This document shows positions 17,781-26,630 of a stretch of DNA of 64,000 nucleotides, piece by piece. The position numbers and the translations under genes are program-made. The notes below the pieces were generated by a model, which was not told the origin of the DNA, made no database searches, and saw nothing but the letters and a program-made list of their open reading frames with translations. Within the stretch, counting starts at the first letter, position 1, and the number at the start of each line of letters is the position of its first letter. This DNA is from Caprella mutica (taxonomy: Eukaryota; Arthropoda; Malacostraca; Amphipoda; Caprellidae), in the NCBI GenBank assembly GCA_947561585.1, contig CANNZV010000919.1:21818-85817 (forward strand). The letters run 5' to 3'.

Positions 17781-18274
17781 GCGACGGTTATTTTGTTTGT
17801 TAGGGGTGTTTGTTCTAGTGGGTGAAGCACACGTATATCAGATAGGCTAATATAGAAAAATGTTGCTTGATATGTGGGAATTGAGCAACTTATTGATGCG
17901 AATATTTGGCTTTTAGACGGCTAGTTGGCAAATTGGGTGAAACGCTGAGGCGCGAAGAAGCAATGATATGCACCACTACGGGCAATTCATAGGGCGGCGG
18001 AATGGTCATCATCGTTGCTGCAGTATAAAAAAGCTGCTTATCTGGTGTGCTTTGAACGGCTTATTCCTGATACTATTGGGCGTTTAATTTGTATTTTTAA
18101 TGTAGAGGTGGTTTTTCTAAAATTAATTTATTGCATGTTTATTATTTTAGTAAACCAGCATTTAATTAATCTTTTTTTGAATAACTCCTTATCAAATTTT
18201 AAATACAATCGAAATTCATACTGAAAATCGCCACGGACTATTGTAAAAGTGTTTATTGAATAATTTCGCAAAAG
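17781..18274. other. Spacer holding a protease-gene fragment
   Basis: This 494-bp gap has no intact gene. The central part is a relic of a metalloprotease N-terminus on the minus strand (see 17890-18058). The remaining sequence is AT-rich without clear structure. Confidence 0.6.
17890..18058 (-). pseudogene. Fragment of an M43-type protease pro-region
   Basis: The minus frame here reads ...TMMTIPPPYELPVVVHII..., clearly related to TMTMPPPYVLPIVFHII of the protease gene just downstream on the same strand (residues about 83-99). The frame opens after a stop at about 18059, has no good start or signal peptide, diverges right after HII and stops at 17890. It is best explained as the remains of a duplicated or recombined paralogue. 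Confidence 0.65.
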
Positions 18275-20587
18275 TCAACGAATTAAAGTAACACTTTGTA
18301 TTGCTGCTTCTATTTCTAAAGTAGAAGTATTAAAATAATTAAAGACAACGGTATAGACAGCACCAGGCATGGCAGTATTTCCTGTAAAACCATTCCAAAA
18401 AACCGCAGTTTCTTTGCCATCATACAAAAGATTTCCCCAACGGTCAAATACTTGCAAACGTAGTGGTTCAAAACCTTTTCCTTCTGCTTTCCAAATATCA
18501 TTTACACCATCATTATTAGGGCTAAATGCATTAGGTAAATATAGCCGCGCTTCACAATTTTCGAATTGAAGGTCAAAATTAATAGAAAAAGGACAACCTA
18601 ATATAGTCGTTCCAACCTCGTAAGTACCAGTTTCATATAGTTCAAAATGAGTGGCTTCTGTAGTGTTATTTAAGATAAATGTATCACTAAATACACTCTC
18701 AGGCTGTAAATTATAAGGCAAATCTACTGGACAAAGCGTCACATCAGGTAGCAAAAGCAAGGCACTATCACCCACATATTCATCTACAAATAGCACTTCC
18801 GTAGTTGCTATGCCATAACAAAAACCATCACTAACAGTAACTTCATACATACCGCTTTCAGTAATAATTAATTCAGGCGTAGTTGCTCCATTCTGCCAAG
18901 TATAATTCAAATTTTCGGCAGCTACAGCAGTCAAAGTAGCGGGCGTGGTACAAAAAGATGTTGTTTCAATAGTTATAGGCAGAGCAACTTCTGTTATAGA
19001 AAAAGTTTGTTCATGCGAATAATCGCAACCCAAAAACCATATAGTCTGTGCTAAAAGATAGTCCCCTTCTGGAAGATTTTCTATTTGTAATGCCAATGAA
19101 TCAATTATAATACTATCTATATTCCCCCCTTGCAAATGCCACTCAATACCATGTGCCAAATGATTATAAGTATTAGTTGTTATAATAGTTTCACCTGGAC
19201 AATTAGCGATAGGAACATCAAATTCGGGAGAAGGTGGGGCAGGTATATTACACACTTCTTCTAGTTCAAATGACCACGGTTCTTGCTCAACGGTTAGTGG
19301 GACAAGCGTATCAATTTCTCTTGGAGTCACTTCAAAATCAGCCCCAAAAGTTACCATAACATCCATAGTAGATAAACACGCGGGAAAATCTTCGCAGCCT
19401 TCTACATTTCCTTCTGCATCTGTTTGTATAACCGTAGAGGTATTCGTCAGTCCGCCTGTTGCATCGAAACTCTTTTCCACACTCATCAGTAAAGCACCAT
19501 CCGATAAAACATGAATTTTAGGTTCAAAATATGGATAACCTTTTTCCCATAAAATGTTACCGCTCTCGTCTAAATTTGCTAAGATAACTGGAAATGCTCC
19601 AAACGTAGAATAACCAATCATAGGCGTTCCGTCATTTTTGAGATTCAAATTAAAACGTACAAAATCAAACGCATCTGCATAATAAATTTTTGACCAAATT
19701 ACATTCAAATCAGCATCCATTTTTATTAGAATAGCATCTTCAGTATTATTGGTAAGTGAAGCTGCTGCAGCTGTTTTACCATATAAATAAATAGCGCCAT
19801 CCTCCGCTATTTTCAAACCCGTCAATTCGTGGATTTCAATAGTTTTCCATGCGAATGGATTTGCATTTTCATCAAGGTGCATGATGTAGTGTAAAGATTC
19901 ATTTTGCCCTGCAGTATCTATTAATTTACCGCTAATATATAGGTCATTATTTGGATGTTCTTCAATATTATATAATAACGCAACAAGGTTATCAGCAAAG
20001 TTATTAGAAATCGTGAGACCTTTGCTCCAATTTTCACTACCTGTAGCACTAATATTATAAAATTGAAGCACTTGTTCCTCGTAATGATTTGCACCATGAT
20101 TAGAAGGAAGCGAACCGATGCAAGCAATTGTTTCTAATTCTTCATTTACTGCAAAGTCTGGCTTTAGAGGAGAAGCATTTCCAATAAAATAGGCCCAATT
20201 TGTATCGGTCTGCCAATTATAAGCAAAAACACAACTACCCGTATAGTTGATAGTGTCATAAGGTAAGTCATAAGTAGCACTCATCCACAAACTCAAATCT
20301 TGTTCAAAGCTTCCTGCATAAGGAAAAATTGGACGTGCCTCAGCTAATTTGAATTTAAAGCCCACCGTTTGCTCCCCCATATTGTTAATCTTTGTCAAAC
20401 AAAAAGAGCTTTCTTGACTTGGCAATGTTAAATTATCAGGATATAGAGCTATAACCTCATCGTTTTCATCAACTAAAAGGCGGTCTAAACGGTATGGACT
20501 TACAGCAATTTCATACTGATAGGAAGATTGAGCAAAAAAAGGTTGAAAAACGAAACAAAAAAAAAGGAATAATACTGTGTTTTTCAT
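18275..20587 (-). CDS. Secreted T9SS protein with CHU_C C-terminal domain
   Basis: A 770-residue exported protein. The signal peptide is MKNTVLFLFFCFVFQPFFAQ. The next 400 residues contain repeated strand patterns resembling a beta-propeller-like or SBBP-type fold (for example VIQTDAEGNVEGCEDF). Residues about 455-660 look like Ig/PKD-like beta sandwiches. The last 90 residues, with LPNAFSPNNDGVNDIW and VFDRWGNLLYDGK, form the gliding-motility-associated C-terminal sorting domain. Surface localisation by type IX secretion is expected. No catalytic motif is visible. The preceding gene on the same strand ends about 70 bp upstream and a terminator lies between them. Confidence 0.85.
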   Translation of the reverse strand: MKNTVLFLFFCFVFQPFFAQSSYQYEIAVSPYRLDRLLVDENDEVIALYPDNLTLPSQESSFCLTKINNMGEQTVGFKFKLAEARPIFPYAGSFEQDLSLWMSATYDLPYDTINYTGSCVFAYNWQTDTNWAYFIGNASPLKPDFAVNEELETIACIGSLPSNHGANHYEEQVLQFYNISATGSENWSKGLTISNNFADNLVALLYNIEEHPNNDLYISGKLIDTAGQNESLHYIMHLDENANPFAWKTIEIHELTGLKIAEDGAIYLYGKTAAAASLTNNTEDAILIKMDADLNVIWSKIYYADAFDFVRFNLNLKNDGTPMIGYSTFGAFPVILANLDESGNILWEKGYPYFEPKIHVLSDGALLMSVEKSFDATGGLTNTSTVIQTDAEGNVEGCEDFPACLSTMDVMVTFGADFEVTPREIDTLVPLTVEQEPWSFELEEVCNIPAPPSPEFDVPIANCPGETIITTNTYNHLAHGIEWHLQGGNIDSIIIDSLALQIENLPEGDYLLAQTIWFLGCDYSHEQTFSITEVALPITIETTSFCTTPATLTAVAAENLNYTWQNGATTPELIITESGMYEVTVSDGFCYGIATTEVLFVDEYVGDSALLLLPDVTLCPVDLPYNLQPESVFSDTFILNNTTEATHFELYETGTYEVGTTILGCPFSINFDLQFENCEARLYLPNAFSPNNDGVNDIWKAEGKGFEPLRLQVFDRWGNLLYDGKETAVFWNGFTGNTAMPGAVYTVVFNYFNTSTLEIEAAIQSVTLIR

Positions 20588-20608
20588 TTGTTAGAATGAT
20601 TTGATATA

Positions 20609-20645
20609 AAAGAGATTAGCAAATAAAATCTGCTAATCTCTTTAT
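20609..20645 (-). terminator. Intrinsic terminator after the small exported protein gene
   Basis: AAAGAGATTAGCA, a short loop and TGCTAATCTCTTT form a 13-bp stem. On the minus strand it follows the stop at 20660 and ends in T-rich sequence, separating that gene from the next one. Confidence 0.8.
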
Positions 20646-20659
20646 TAAGTTGAATCAAA

Positions 20660-21144
20660 TTAAAAAACAAGAACTGGAGTGCATCCACATCCTGTTAATT
20701 CTACTGATACAATATCTGAAAAACCTTCAAAAATACCTAAATTTGGATTATTAATAATATCAATAGTAATAGGCTCTGAAACGTGACTTTGAGGAAGGTG
20801 AACTTCGCCATTACATTCATCAAATTTATCTGTACAAGCTATTCGAAAAGTAATTTCAAATAGCTCATGTTCCATAATGCCTGAACAATTTAAAGCATCA
20901 GATAATGTAACAGAAAACACTCCAAAAGAAATATTTTCAAACGCTGGATCAGCTACTAAATTGGAAGCTGGTTTTCGATTTAAAGTAGCATGTTGTCTTT
21001 CTAATTCTGCATAAAATTCGTCAAGATTAGAAACATTAGTCTGCTTATTCAAAGATTGAGTAGTGTCGGAAAGAAGTTCTGGTGTACAATTTACCAGACA
21101 GACAGACAGACAGACAGTACTGCCCATAGCGTTTTATTTTTCAT
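20660..21144 (-). CDS. Small exported protein, signal peptide out of frame at a CAGA repeat
   Basis: The body of about 140 residues follows the open frame ending at 20660, with several cysteines (CSGIMEHELFEITFRIACTDKFDEC, shown in parts: CSGIMEHELF, ACTDKFDECNG, GCGCTPVLVF). An ATG at 21144 would give a good signal sequence, MKNKTLWAVLSV, but it runs into a stop after 17 codons because of the length of a 23-bp CTGT repeat (21095-21117, minus strand). The body frame is entered only from an ATG at 21127 that lacks the basic start (MGSTVCLSV). One extra repeat unit, or two fewer, would join signal and body. No family recognised. Likely phase-variable surface or lipoprotein-like product. Confidence 0.65.
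21095..21117. repeat. CAGA tetranucleotide microsatellite (5.75 units)
   Basis: CAGA is repeated five times followed by CAG, lying inside the signal-peptide coding part of the gene on the minus strand. Such repeats change length by slipped-strand pairing, and the unit of four bases shifts the reading frame. Confidence 0.95.
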
Positions 21145-21650
21145 AATTACGGTTTTAAAAAATGTTTACGAATTAATGTTTAATGAATAACCAATTGGTA
21201 GCCAAACTGTATATACATTACAAATATACGTTATATTTAATAAAAAGTCAAGAAAAAGCTAAACCACCAATAGAACAAATACATGTTAAAAAGTCAAATG
21301 CAAGTATTAAATTTTGTTTACGTATGATGAATTAATTTTTACAAAAACATAAATTCAGAGTCGTTTAAAATACAAAATTACACATTTTAAAAGCACATTA
21401 ATTATATGTGTTTATTTAAGTACCCGGACACATTTATTATCGGTTTTTAGAACTATCTTTTTCCGTTATTTTTCCTCAAAAAATACTTCCGTAACGTAGG
21501 CTATGCAAGGATTTTTTAAGAAAAACTATCGAATAAATCTTAGCCCTAAAATTCCACGAATAAATGTGTCCGGGTACTTATACGAAAATTTCTTCATTGA
21601 AAAACTCGCTGTCACCCGTCAAAACATTTACTTAAGTAAAATACGCTCCG
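21145..21650. other. AT-rich spacer with a long palindrome
   Basis: Apart from the palindrome at 21417-21580, this region is AT-rich and has no coding signature. The first 100 bp, on the minus strand, should hold the promoter of the small exported protein gene. Confidence 0.5.
21417..21580. repeat. Long palindrome, family 4 (TAAGTACCCGGACACATT ends)
   Basis: A 164-bp imperfect palindrome with ends TAAGTACCCGGACACATTTA and the reverse complement, and an apex CTTCCGTAACGTAGGCTATGCAAGG. The outermost 22 bases match on both sides and the interior arms pair partially. The apex core is shared with family 1 although the ends are unrelated. A decayed relative lies at 11998. Confidence 0.8.
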
Positions 21651-22604
21651 TTAATAATTCCCCTTCTTCCCAAAGAGGTTTTTCTTAGCGGTATTCGTGT
21701 TGCCTTTGGTCGTTCCATCATCTCCACCAAAGACAGGCATGGGGCGTGGTGCTTCGTCCATCGTCGTCGTGAAGAGTTCTTTTTGGTAGAGCCATTGCCC
21801 ATTTTCCAGTTGGTAGCCATCATAACTACCGATTGGAATAAAGGTGGGCGCACCGCTATAAGGGTTCGTCATCGGGCTTAATACGCTGAATACGATTAGG
21901 TCTAAATTCTCGTCGTAATTGAGTTTTATCGTCGCTTCGGCGGTGTAGGTCATCACCAAACGATGGTAGGTTTTCTCTACTTTTCCTTCGGCGGGCGTTT
22001 CGGTTATTTTGGTAAAAACAGGCGCACCAAAGAGGGCTTGATTGTCTTTAAAATGCAGTACATCCACCACTTTCCGGCGTTCGTAAAGCGAGTAGCCATC
22101 GTAGCCAAAGAGCAAATATTTGCGTCCTTCGGGCGTATCAAATTGTCGAATATTATAATAGACCGAGCCATACCATTCTCTATTTTTGAGGACGGCATTT
22201 TCTAAATTATAGGTCTCTGCGGAACGGTCAATGAGGGGAAATAACTTCAATTTTTCCTCATTCATCTGTATCGCGCCGTAATAGCGATAGTCATTTACAT
22301 CCACATATAATTGAAAAGTAAATATGCGAAAAGTGCTGTCAGGCGGGTACAAAATGGACACATTGCGCATCCGCGAAAAGGGATAATCGAAGGAATTTTC
22401 GATTTTCAGGGCTTGTACCAGCGTTTTTATCATCTTTTGGGTGGAGGCAAAACGCTTTTCGGGTAGGCTGTCATTGAGAACAACGTGACCGAGCAAACCT
22501 AACGTATCTTCGTAGGTTTTGAGTTGAACCATTCGGTCGTTTTCTTGCGCATAGCTTTGTACGCTAAAGCAAAATGCCAGCAATAAGATTGCAATTTTTT
22601 TCAT
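21651..22604 (-). CDS. Exported protein of unknown function
   Basis: The ATG at 22604 gives a clear signal peptide MKKIAILLLAFCFSVQSYAQ, so it is preferred to an upstream in-frame ATG. The mature part of about 297 residues is rich in aromatic residues and beta-strand patterns (FRIFTFQLYVDVNDYRYYGA, YLLFGYDGYSLYERRKVVD). The tail is Gly/Thr/Lys-rich and ends NLFGKKGNY. I recognise it only as a conserved type of Bacteroidota periplasmic protein. It has no T9SS sorting domain and no lipobox. Confidence 0.75.
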   Translation of the reverse strand: MKKIAILLLAFCFSVQSYAQENDRMVQLKTYEDTLGLLGHVVLNDSLPEKRFASTQKMIKTLVQALKIENSFDYPFSRMRNVSILYPPDSTFRIFTFQLYVDVNDYRYYGAIQMNEEKLKLFPLIDRSAETYNLENAVLKNREWYGSVYYNIRQFDTPEGRKYLLFGYDGYSLYERRKVVDVLHFKDNQALFGAPVFTKITETPAEGKVEKTYHRLVMTYTAEATIKLNYDENLDLIVFSVLSPMTNPYSGAPTFIPIGSYDGYQLENGQWLYQKELFTTTMDEAPRPMPVFGGDDGTTKGNTNTAKKNLFGKKGNY

Positions 22605-22825
22605 GATGTGCTTTGTAGTAGTCTTGTTTTTTGCAGTAATAGTAGTAGTAATAGCGCAAAAAACGTTTGTAAATTTCACCTTGTTTCTTTCTGTTTCTTT
22701 CTTAAATGCCCCGTAGTTTAAGGACGCTTTTTTAACGTAAATTCCATCTTGTTTGGTGTGTATGAGTTGTTTTTTAAGTGTAAAAGTAACTTGGGCTGTT
22801 AGCCTGAGTTACTTTAATTGACCTT

Positions 22826-25645
22826 TTACTCCACCACCATCAACTCCTTTACCTGCACTTGATTATCAATTTTCAGGCGCACCAAATAACTTCCAGTCGG
22901 CAAATTATCGAGCATAACAGCTTGATTTTCAGCACTTTGTCGTGCACTCATTAAAGTCTGAATATGCTTGCCCGTCAAATCAAATACATCAATATCAACT
23001 TGTGCAGCAGCAGTTAAGTCATAACTAATTTGGCTCGCTCCTTGCGCCGGATTGGGTGCTAAAGTCAAGCCTAAATCAGCCACTTCTACATTGCGCCAAT
23101 TATTCGTCGTTTCGATGTAACCCATATGTGGTTCGGGCAAAGGTTGGTTGGTATAAAGACGATATTCACCCGGTGTAAAGGCGAGTATTTCTTCCACATT
23201 GGTCACTTCAATTTGCTCACCGGTGAAATACTCATACCAAGTGCCTGTTTCATGAAACATTGGATTAATGTCGGCAGGAATGACATTAAAATTACCCAAC
23301 ACCATCACCTTCATATCGTCGTCTTGTAGCTTAATGCGCTTCGTATAGCCCGTGCCAACATTCAACTCAAAATCATCCGTCGTAAAGACCGGATAGTCGC
23401 GACGAAGGTGAATAAGCGCTTGTGTAACATCATGCAAACGCAGGCGATTCGGGTCGTCCAGATATTCCCAAAGGATAGGTTTTTCGCCGGTTCTGCCATT
23501 GAAATCAATGTTAATATCGTAGCCCATTTCGCCAAATTGCCACAGCATTTTCGCACCGGGAATAGTGTAATAAAAAGTACTCACCAACTCAATGCGGCGC
23601 AAGCCCGTTTCTAGTTGTTTGACGTCGTATTGTCCGGGGTCGGCATTGCCATAATTGAGATTGCGGTACATATTGCGCTCCTCATCGTGGCTTTCCATGT
23701 AGCTGATGAGGGAAGGCGTCGTCCATTGGCGACTGATATAGGAAGTGCGATACATAGAATTGCCCGCATAGCCCATACTTGCCTCGCCGAAAGGGTGGTT
23801 TTCATTACCCCAAAGCAACATTCCATTACTGTATTCTACAAATTCGGTTTCCTCGCCATTCGTCCCTAAATGCTCCAAAATAACGAGAAAATCGTCGCCG
23901 CCATTCGTCCAACATTCGTCTGCATAGTCTTTCACAATGGCTATTCTGCCTTCATCATACGCGCCCCAAGCACCTACATTATCAGGATTATTAGTTTGGG
24001 TAAATCCTTTGGAAAGGTCGAAGCGAAAGCCGTCTAAATGATATTCATTTATCCAATGACGTATTACATTTTTGACATAATTTTTAGTAGAAGGGCTTTC
24101 ATGGTTAAAGTCATAGCCGACATTAAAAGGGTGTGTTGCATCCCTATTAAAGTAAGGACTTTCGGGCGTAGGTTTGCCATCAAACCACAGTCCAACTATC
24201 GGACTTTGCCCAAAAGCATGATTATAAACCACATCGACAATGACCGCAATACCGCGCGCGTGACACTCATCTATAAAGCGTTTAAATTCGTTTTTTGTGC
24301 CATAATATTTATCCAAAGCTTTGTGATAAGACGGATTATAGCCCCAACTATTGTTGTTTTCAAATTCATTGACAGGCATCAATTCAATGGCTGTAATGCC
24401 CAATTCCGCCAAATAATCCAAACTATCAATCAAAGTTGCATAATTGTGTTCCTCCACAAAATCGCGCACTAATAACTCATAGACCGTCAAATCTTTCTTC
24501 GCTGGTCGCTCAAAATCCGTGACTTGCCACACATATTCTTCCGCCCCTGGTTCAATAACCGTTACGTGACCTGACGTTGCATTGCTTGGATATTCAGGCA
24601 TATTTGGATAGGTTTCATCACTAATAAAACCATCATTTTGTGGGTCTAAAATCAACTCCGAAAGCGGGTCAGCAATCAAATGTTCGCCATCTACCAAATA
24701 TTGATAAAGATAAGTTTCTCCATCAATGATACCATCAATAGTTATCCAATAATTTTCGCCATCAGGTGTTCTATTCATTTGATAATCAGTCGATAAGGCC
24801 CAATCATTAAAACTACCATATACAAAAACATTATCTTTCAAAGGTGCATGCAAAACGAGTGTCACGGTATTATTATCATAATAATTCACACCGCCCTGCG
24901 CCCCTGCTGGCAAAGCTGCGATATTGTTTACTTCAGGCACTACATAAGAGAAGGTTTCGGTCAAGATATCAGTGCCATTATTGGCTGTTATTTCGACTTG
25001 ATGCGTGCCCGTTGTCGCTACTATCAAGTCATATTGTAAGCTTGTGCCTGTCGTTTGGGCGAGTTGAGTGCCATTGTCTGTCAAGGTAATCGTCGCACTT
25101 TCCGTAGCCGCATATTCTACGTTAATTGTATTGCCTAATGCTTCTACTAAAGCTCCATTTTCTGGCGACAACAAAATGCCTGAAAATGCTAAATCATCTG
25201 GATAGACCGGATAATAAATATCGGCACCACCATCTGCTTTGCCTTCTAAGCTGCCATCGCCATTCCGAAAAACGAAAGCCATTTCCAACACTTCTTCTCC
25301 AGCATCAATGCCATAATAGTCTGATATAGAGGGTGTTATCTCATAAGAATACAAGTTAGGTTGCCCACTAACTGGCGTCAACAACCAATCGGGATTAGTC
25401 ACGCCCCACGACATCGCGACATGTTTCCAGTCTGAACCACTCGCACTTTCGCTCGTAATCACACCAGTGTGAATATAGACATCACAATTGCAATCCGCCA
25501 AACCGCCCGTGCCTTGAGAAGCATCGAAAAAGACCGTTACTGCTTCGCCTACTTTAGGAAAAACAGGGTCGGTATAGACGACTTGTGCTTGTGTATTTAT
25601 TGCAAAAATTAAGAATAGAAGAAAGGTTAATATTTTTTTTAACAT
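22826..25645 (-). CDS. Secreted GH13 alpha-amylase with T9SS sorting domain
   Basis: A 939-residue glycosidase starting at the ATG at 25645, which gives the signal peptide MLKKILTFLLFLIFAINTQAQ. An N-terminal beta domain is followed by an Ig-like piece, then a CBM48/glycogen-binding-like domain (VFVYGSFNDWALS) near residue 255. The GH13 barrel then shows VDVVYNHAFG (region I), GFRFDLS with nucleophile D543 (region II), VILEHLG with acid/base E591 (region III), and ESHDEER with D654 (region IV). The tail (LAPNPAQGASQISYD...LPTGSYLVRLK) is a type A T9SS sorting domain. It should hydrolyse alpha-1,4-glucans such as starch or glycogen outside the cell. Confidence 0.94.
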   Translation of the reverse strand: MLKKILTFLLFLIFAINTQAQVVYTDPVFPKVGEAVTVFFDASQGTGGLADCNCDVYIHTGVITSESASGSDWKHVAMSWGVTNPDWLLTPVSGQPNLYSYEITPSISDYYGIDAGEEVLEMAFVFRNGDGSLEGKADGGADIYYPVYPDDLAFSGILLSPENGALVEALGNTINVEYAATESATITLTDNGTQLAQTTGTSLQYDLIVATTGTHQVEITANNGTDILTETFSYVVPEVNNIAALPAGAQGGVNYYDNNTVTLVLHAPLKDNVFVYGSFNDWALSTDYQMNRTPDGENYWITIDGIIDGETYLYQYLVDGEHLIADPLSELILDPQNDGFISDETYPNMPEYPSNATSGHVTVIEPGAEEYVWQVTDFERPAKKDLTVYELLVRDFVEEHNYATLIDSLDYLAELGITAIELMPVNEFENNNSWGYNPSYHKALDKYYGTKNEFKRFIDECHARGIAVIVDVVYNHAFGQSPIVGLWFDGKPTPESPYFNRDATHPFNVGYDFNHESPSTKNYVKNVIRHWINEYHLDGFRFDLSKGFTQTNNPDNVGAWGAYDEGRIAIVKDYADECWTNGGDDFLVILEHLGTNGEETEFVEYSNGMLLWGNENHPFGEASMGYAGNSMYRTSYISRQWTTPSLISYMESHDEERNMYRNLNYGNADPGQYDVKQLETGLRRIELVSTFYYTIPGAKMLWQFGEMGYDINIDFNGRTGEKPILWEYLDDPNRLRLHDVTQALIHLRRDYPVFTTDDFELNVGTGYTKRIKLQDDDMKVMVLGNFNVIPADINPMFHETGTWYEYFTGEQIEVTNVEEILAFTPGEYRLYTNQPLPEPHMGYIETTNNWRNVEVADLGLTLAPNPAQGASQISYDLTAAAQVDIDVFDLTGKHIQTLMSARQSAENQAVMLDNLPTGSYLVRLKIDNQVQVKELMVVE

Positions 25646-25682
25646 ATTAGGATGATTTTGATTGGAATGAAGCAATTGGATG

Positions 25683-25747
25683 AAGTAGCGCGGCTTTTCC
25701 AAGCCGCGAACCCTGATAGCCACGGCTTGGGAAAGCCCCGTTACTTC
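25683..25747. repeat. REP/BIME-like double hairpin
   Basis: GTAG (25685) is followed by CGCGGCTTTTCCAAGCCGCG, then a 14-base spacer, then an inverted second unit with CACGGCTTGGGAAAGCC ending in GTTAC. A GTAG-type tetranucleotide at the foot of an imperfect palindrome is a hallmark of REP sequences mobilised by RAYT transposases. It lies between the amylase start and its likely promoter. Confidence 0.6.
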
Positions 25748-25774
25748 AACAGATTGTGTCTTGGAAAGATGGGG

Positions 25775-25782
25775 CAAAGGTA
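25775..25782 (-). promoter_or_regulatory. Likely -7 box (TACCTTTG) for the amylase gene
   Basis: The minus strand reads TACCTTTG, an exact match to the Bacteroidota TAxxTTTG consensus, 130 bp upstream of the amylase start. No clear -33 TTG is seen. The REP-like hairpins would then be in the 5' leader. Confidence 0.5.
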
Positions 25783-25850
25783 GCTTATTAAGACATTTTA
25801 TGTAGCATAAATGTTCATTTAATGTGAAGGACAAACGACCAACTATTCCT

Positions 25851-25878
25851 TTGTTCTCCTTTCCTTTTCCTACCTTTG
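25851..25878 (+). promoter_or_regulatory. Promoter of the DinB-like gene
   Basis: TTG at 25851 and TACCTTTG at 25871 are 17 bp apart, close to the TTG-N(17-23)-TAxxTTTG form of Bacteroidota housekeeping promoters. The start codon is only about 22 bp further on, so the leader is short. Confidence 0.65.
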
Positions 25879-25900
25879 TGGCTTCAAAACACAATAATAT

Positions 25901-26425
25901 ATGTCCAAAGTAACAAAAAGATTAGTCGATTTAGACGCGCAACTCACGGCACTTTTCCAAGAAATGGAAGGCTATACAGAAGCACAACTAAACGCTAAAC
26001 CATCTGAAAAAGCATGGTCAGCAGCGCAGGTGATGCATCATTTGATGTTGTCGGAAAAGTATTCAGTGCATTATTGTCGCAAGAAATTGAGTTTTAATCC
26101 AAAGCTCAAAAAAGCAAATTGGAATACTAAAATGCGCGAAAGTTTAATTGGTCTTTATTTGAATATTCCCCTAAAAGTCAATGCCCCAAAAATGATTGCC
26201 ACACCGATGTTACCAACACATTCTACATTGGATAATATCAAACAAGAATGGACGACCTTACGCGCTGATTTACAGGCATTTATCAATGAAACACCAAAGG
26301 AAATATTGGATAAAGAACTCTATAAACATCCACTTATCGGACGTATGACGATTGATGGAATGCTACACTTTTTTCAAGACCATTTTAAGCGGCATCATCG
26401 GCAGATTAAGCGCACTTTGAAATAA
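25901..26425 (+). CDS. DinB-like superfamily protein
   Basis: A 174-residue four-helix protein of the DinB_2/YfiT-like group. The N-terminal half has WSAAQVMHHLMLSEKY with the first metal-site histidine, and the C-terminal half has HFFQDHFKRHHRQIKR with the others, the usual spacing for a metal site formed by three histidines. Members include thiol-transferases and uncharacterised stress proteins. The substrate cannot be told from the sequence. It is transcribed divergently from the amylase gene. Confidence 0.82.
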   Translation: MSKVTKRLVDLDAQLTALFQEMEGYTEAQLNAKPSEKAWSAAQVMHHLMLSEKYSVHYCRKKLSFNPKLKKANWNTKMRESLIGLYLNIPLKVNAPKMIATPMLPTHSTLDNIKQEWTTLRADLQAFINETPKEILDKELYKHPLIGRMTIDGMLHFFQDHFKRHHRQIKRTLK

Positions 26426-26630
26426 TGAATAATTTACAAAGAGAATAGATGTTAGACAGCTGATTAGACCAATTGAGTTTTAGATAAAAAGATTTACAAA
26501 GCATAATGGTCGTCTAAACATCTTTTTATCTTCTGTCTAATATCTATTGTCTAATATCTTGTATAAATTGAGCTAAAAATTACTCCCCTTATCTCCCACT
26601 ATTCACTCTTTCATTATTCATTTTATCCTT
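26426..26630. other. Spacer with a weak hairpin
   Basis: AGATAAAAAGAT (about 26483) and ATCTTTTTATCT (about 26519) can pair around a loop of some 25 bases, and TCTAATATCT repeats follow. It may end the upstream mRNA. No gene is seen. Confidence 0.4.
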
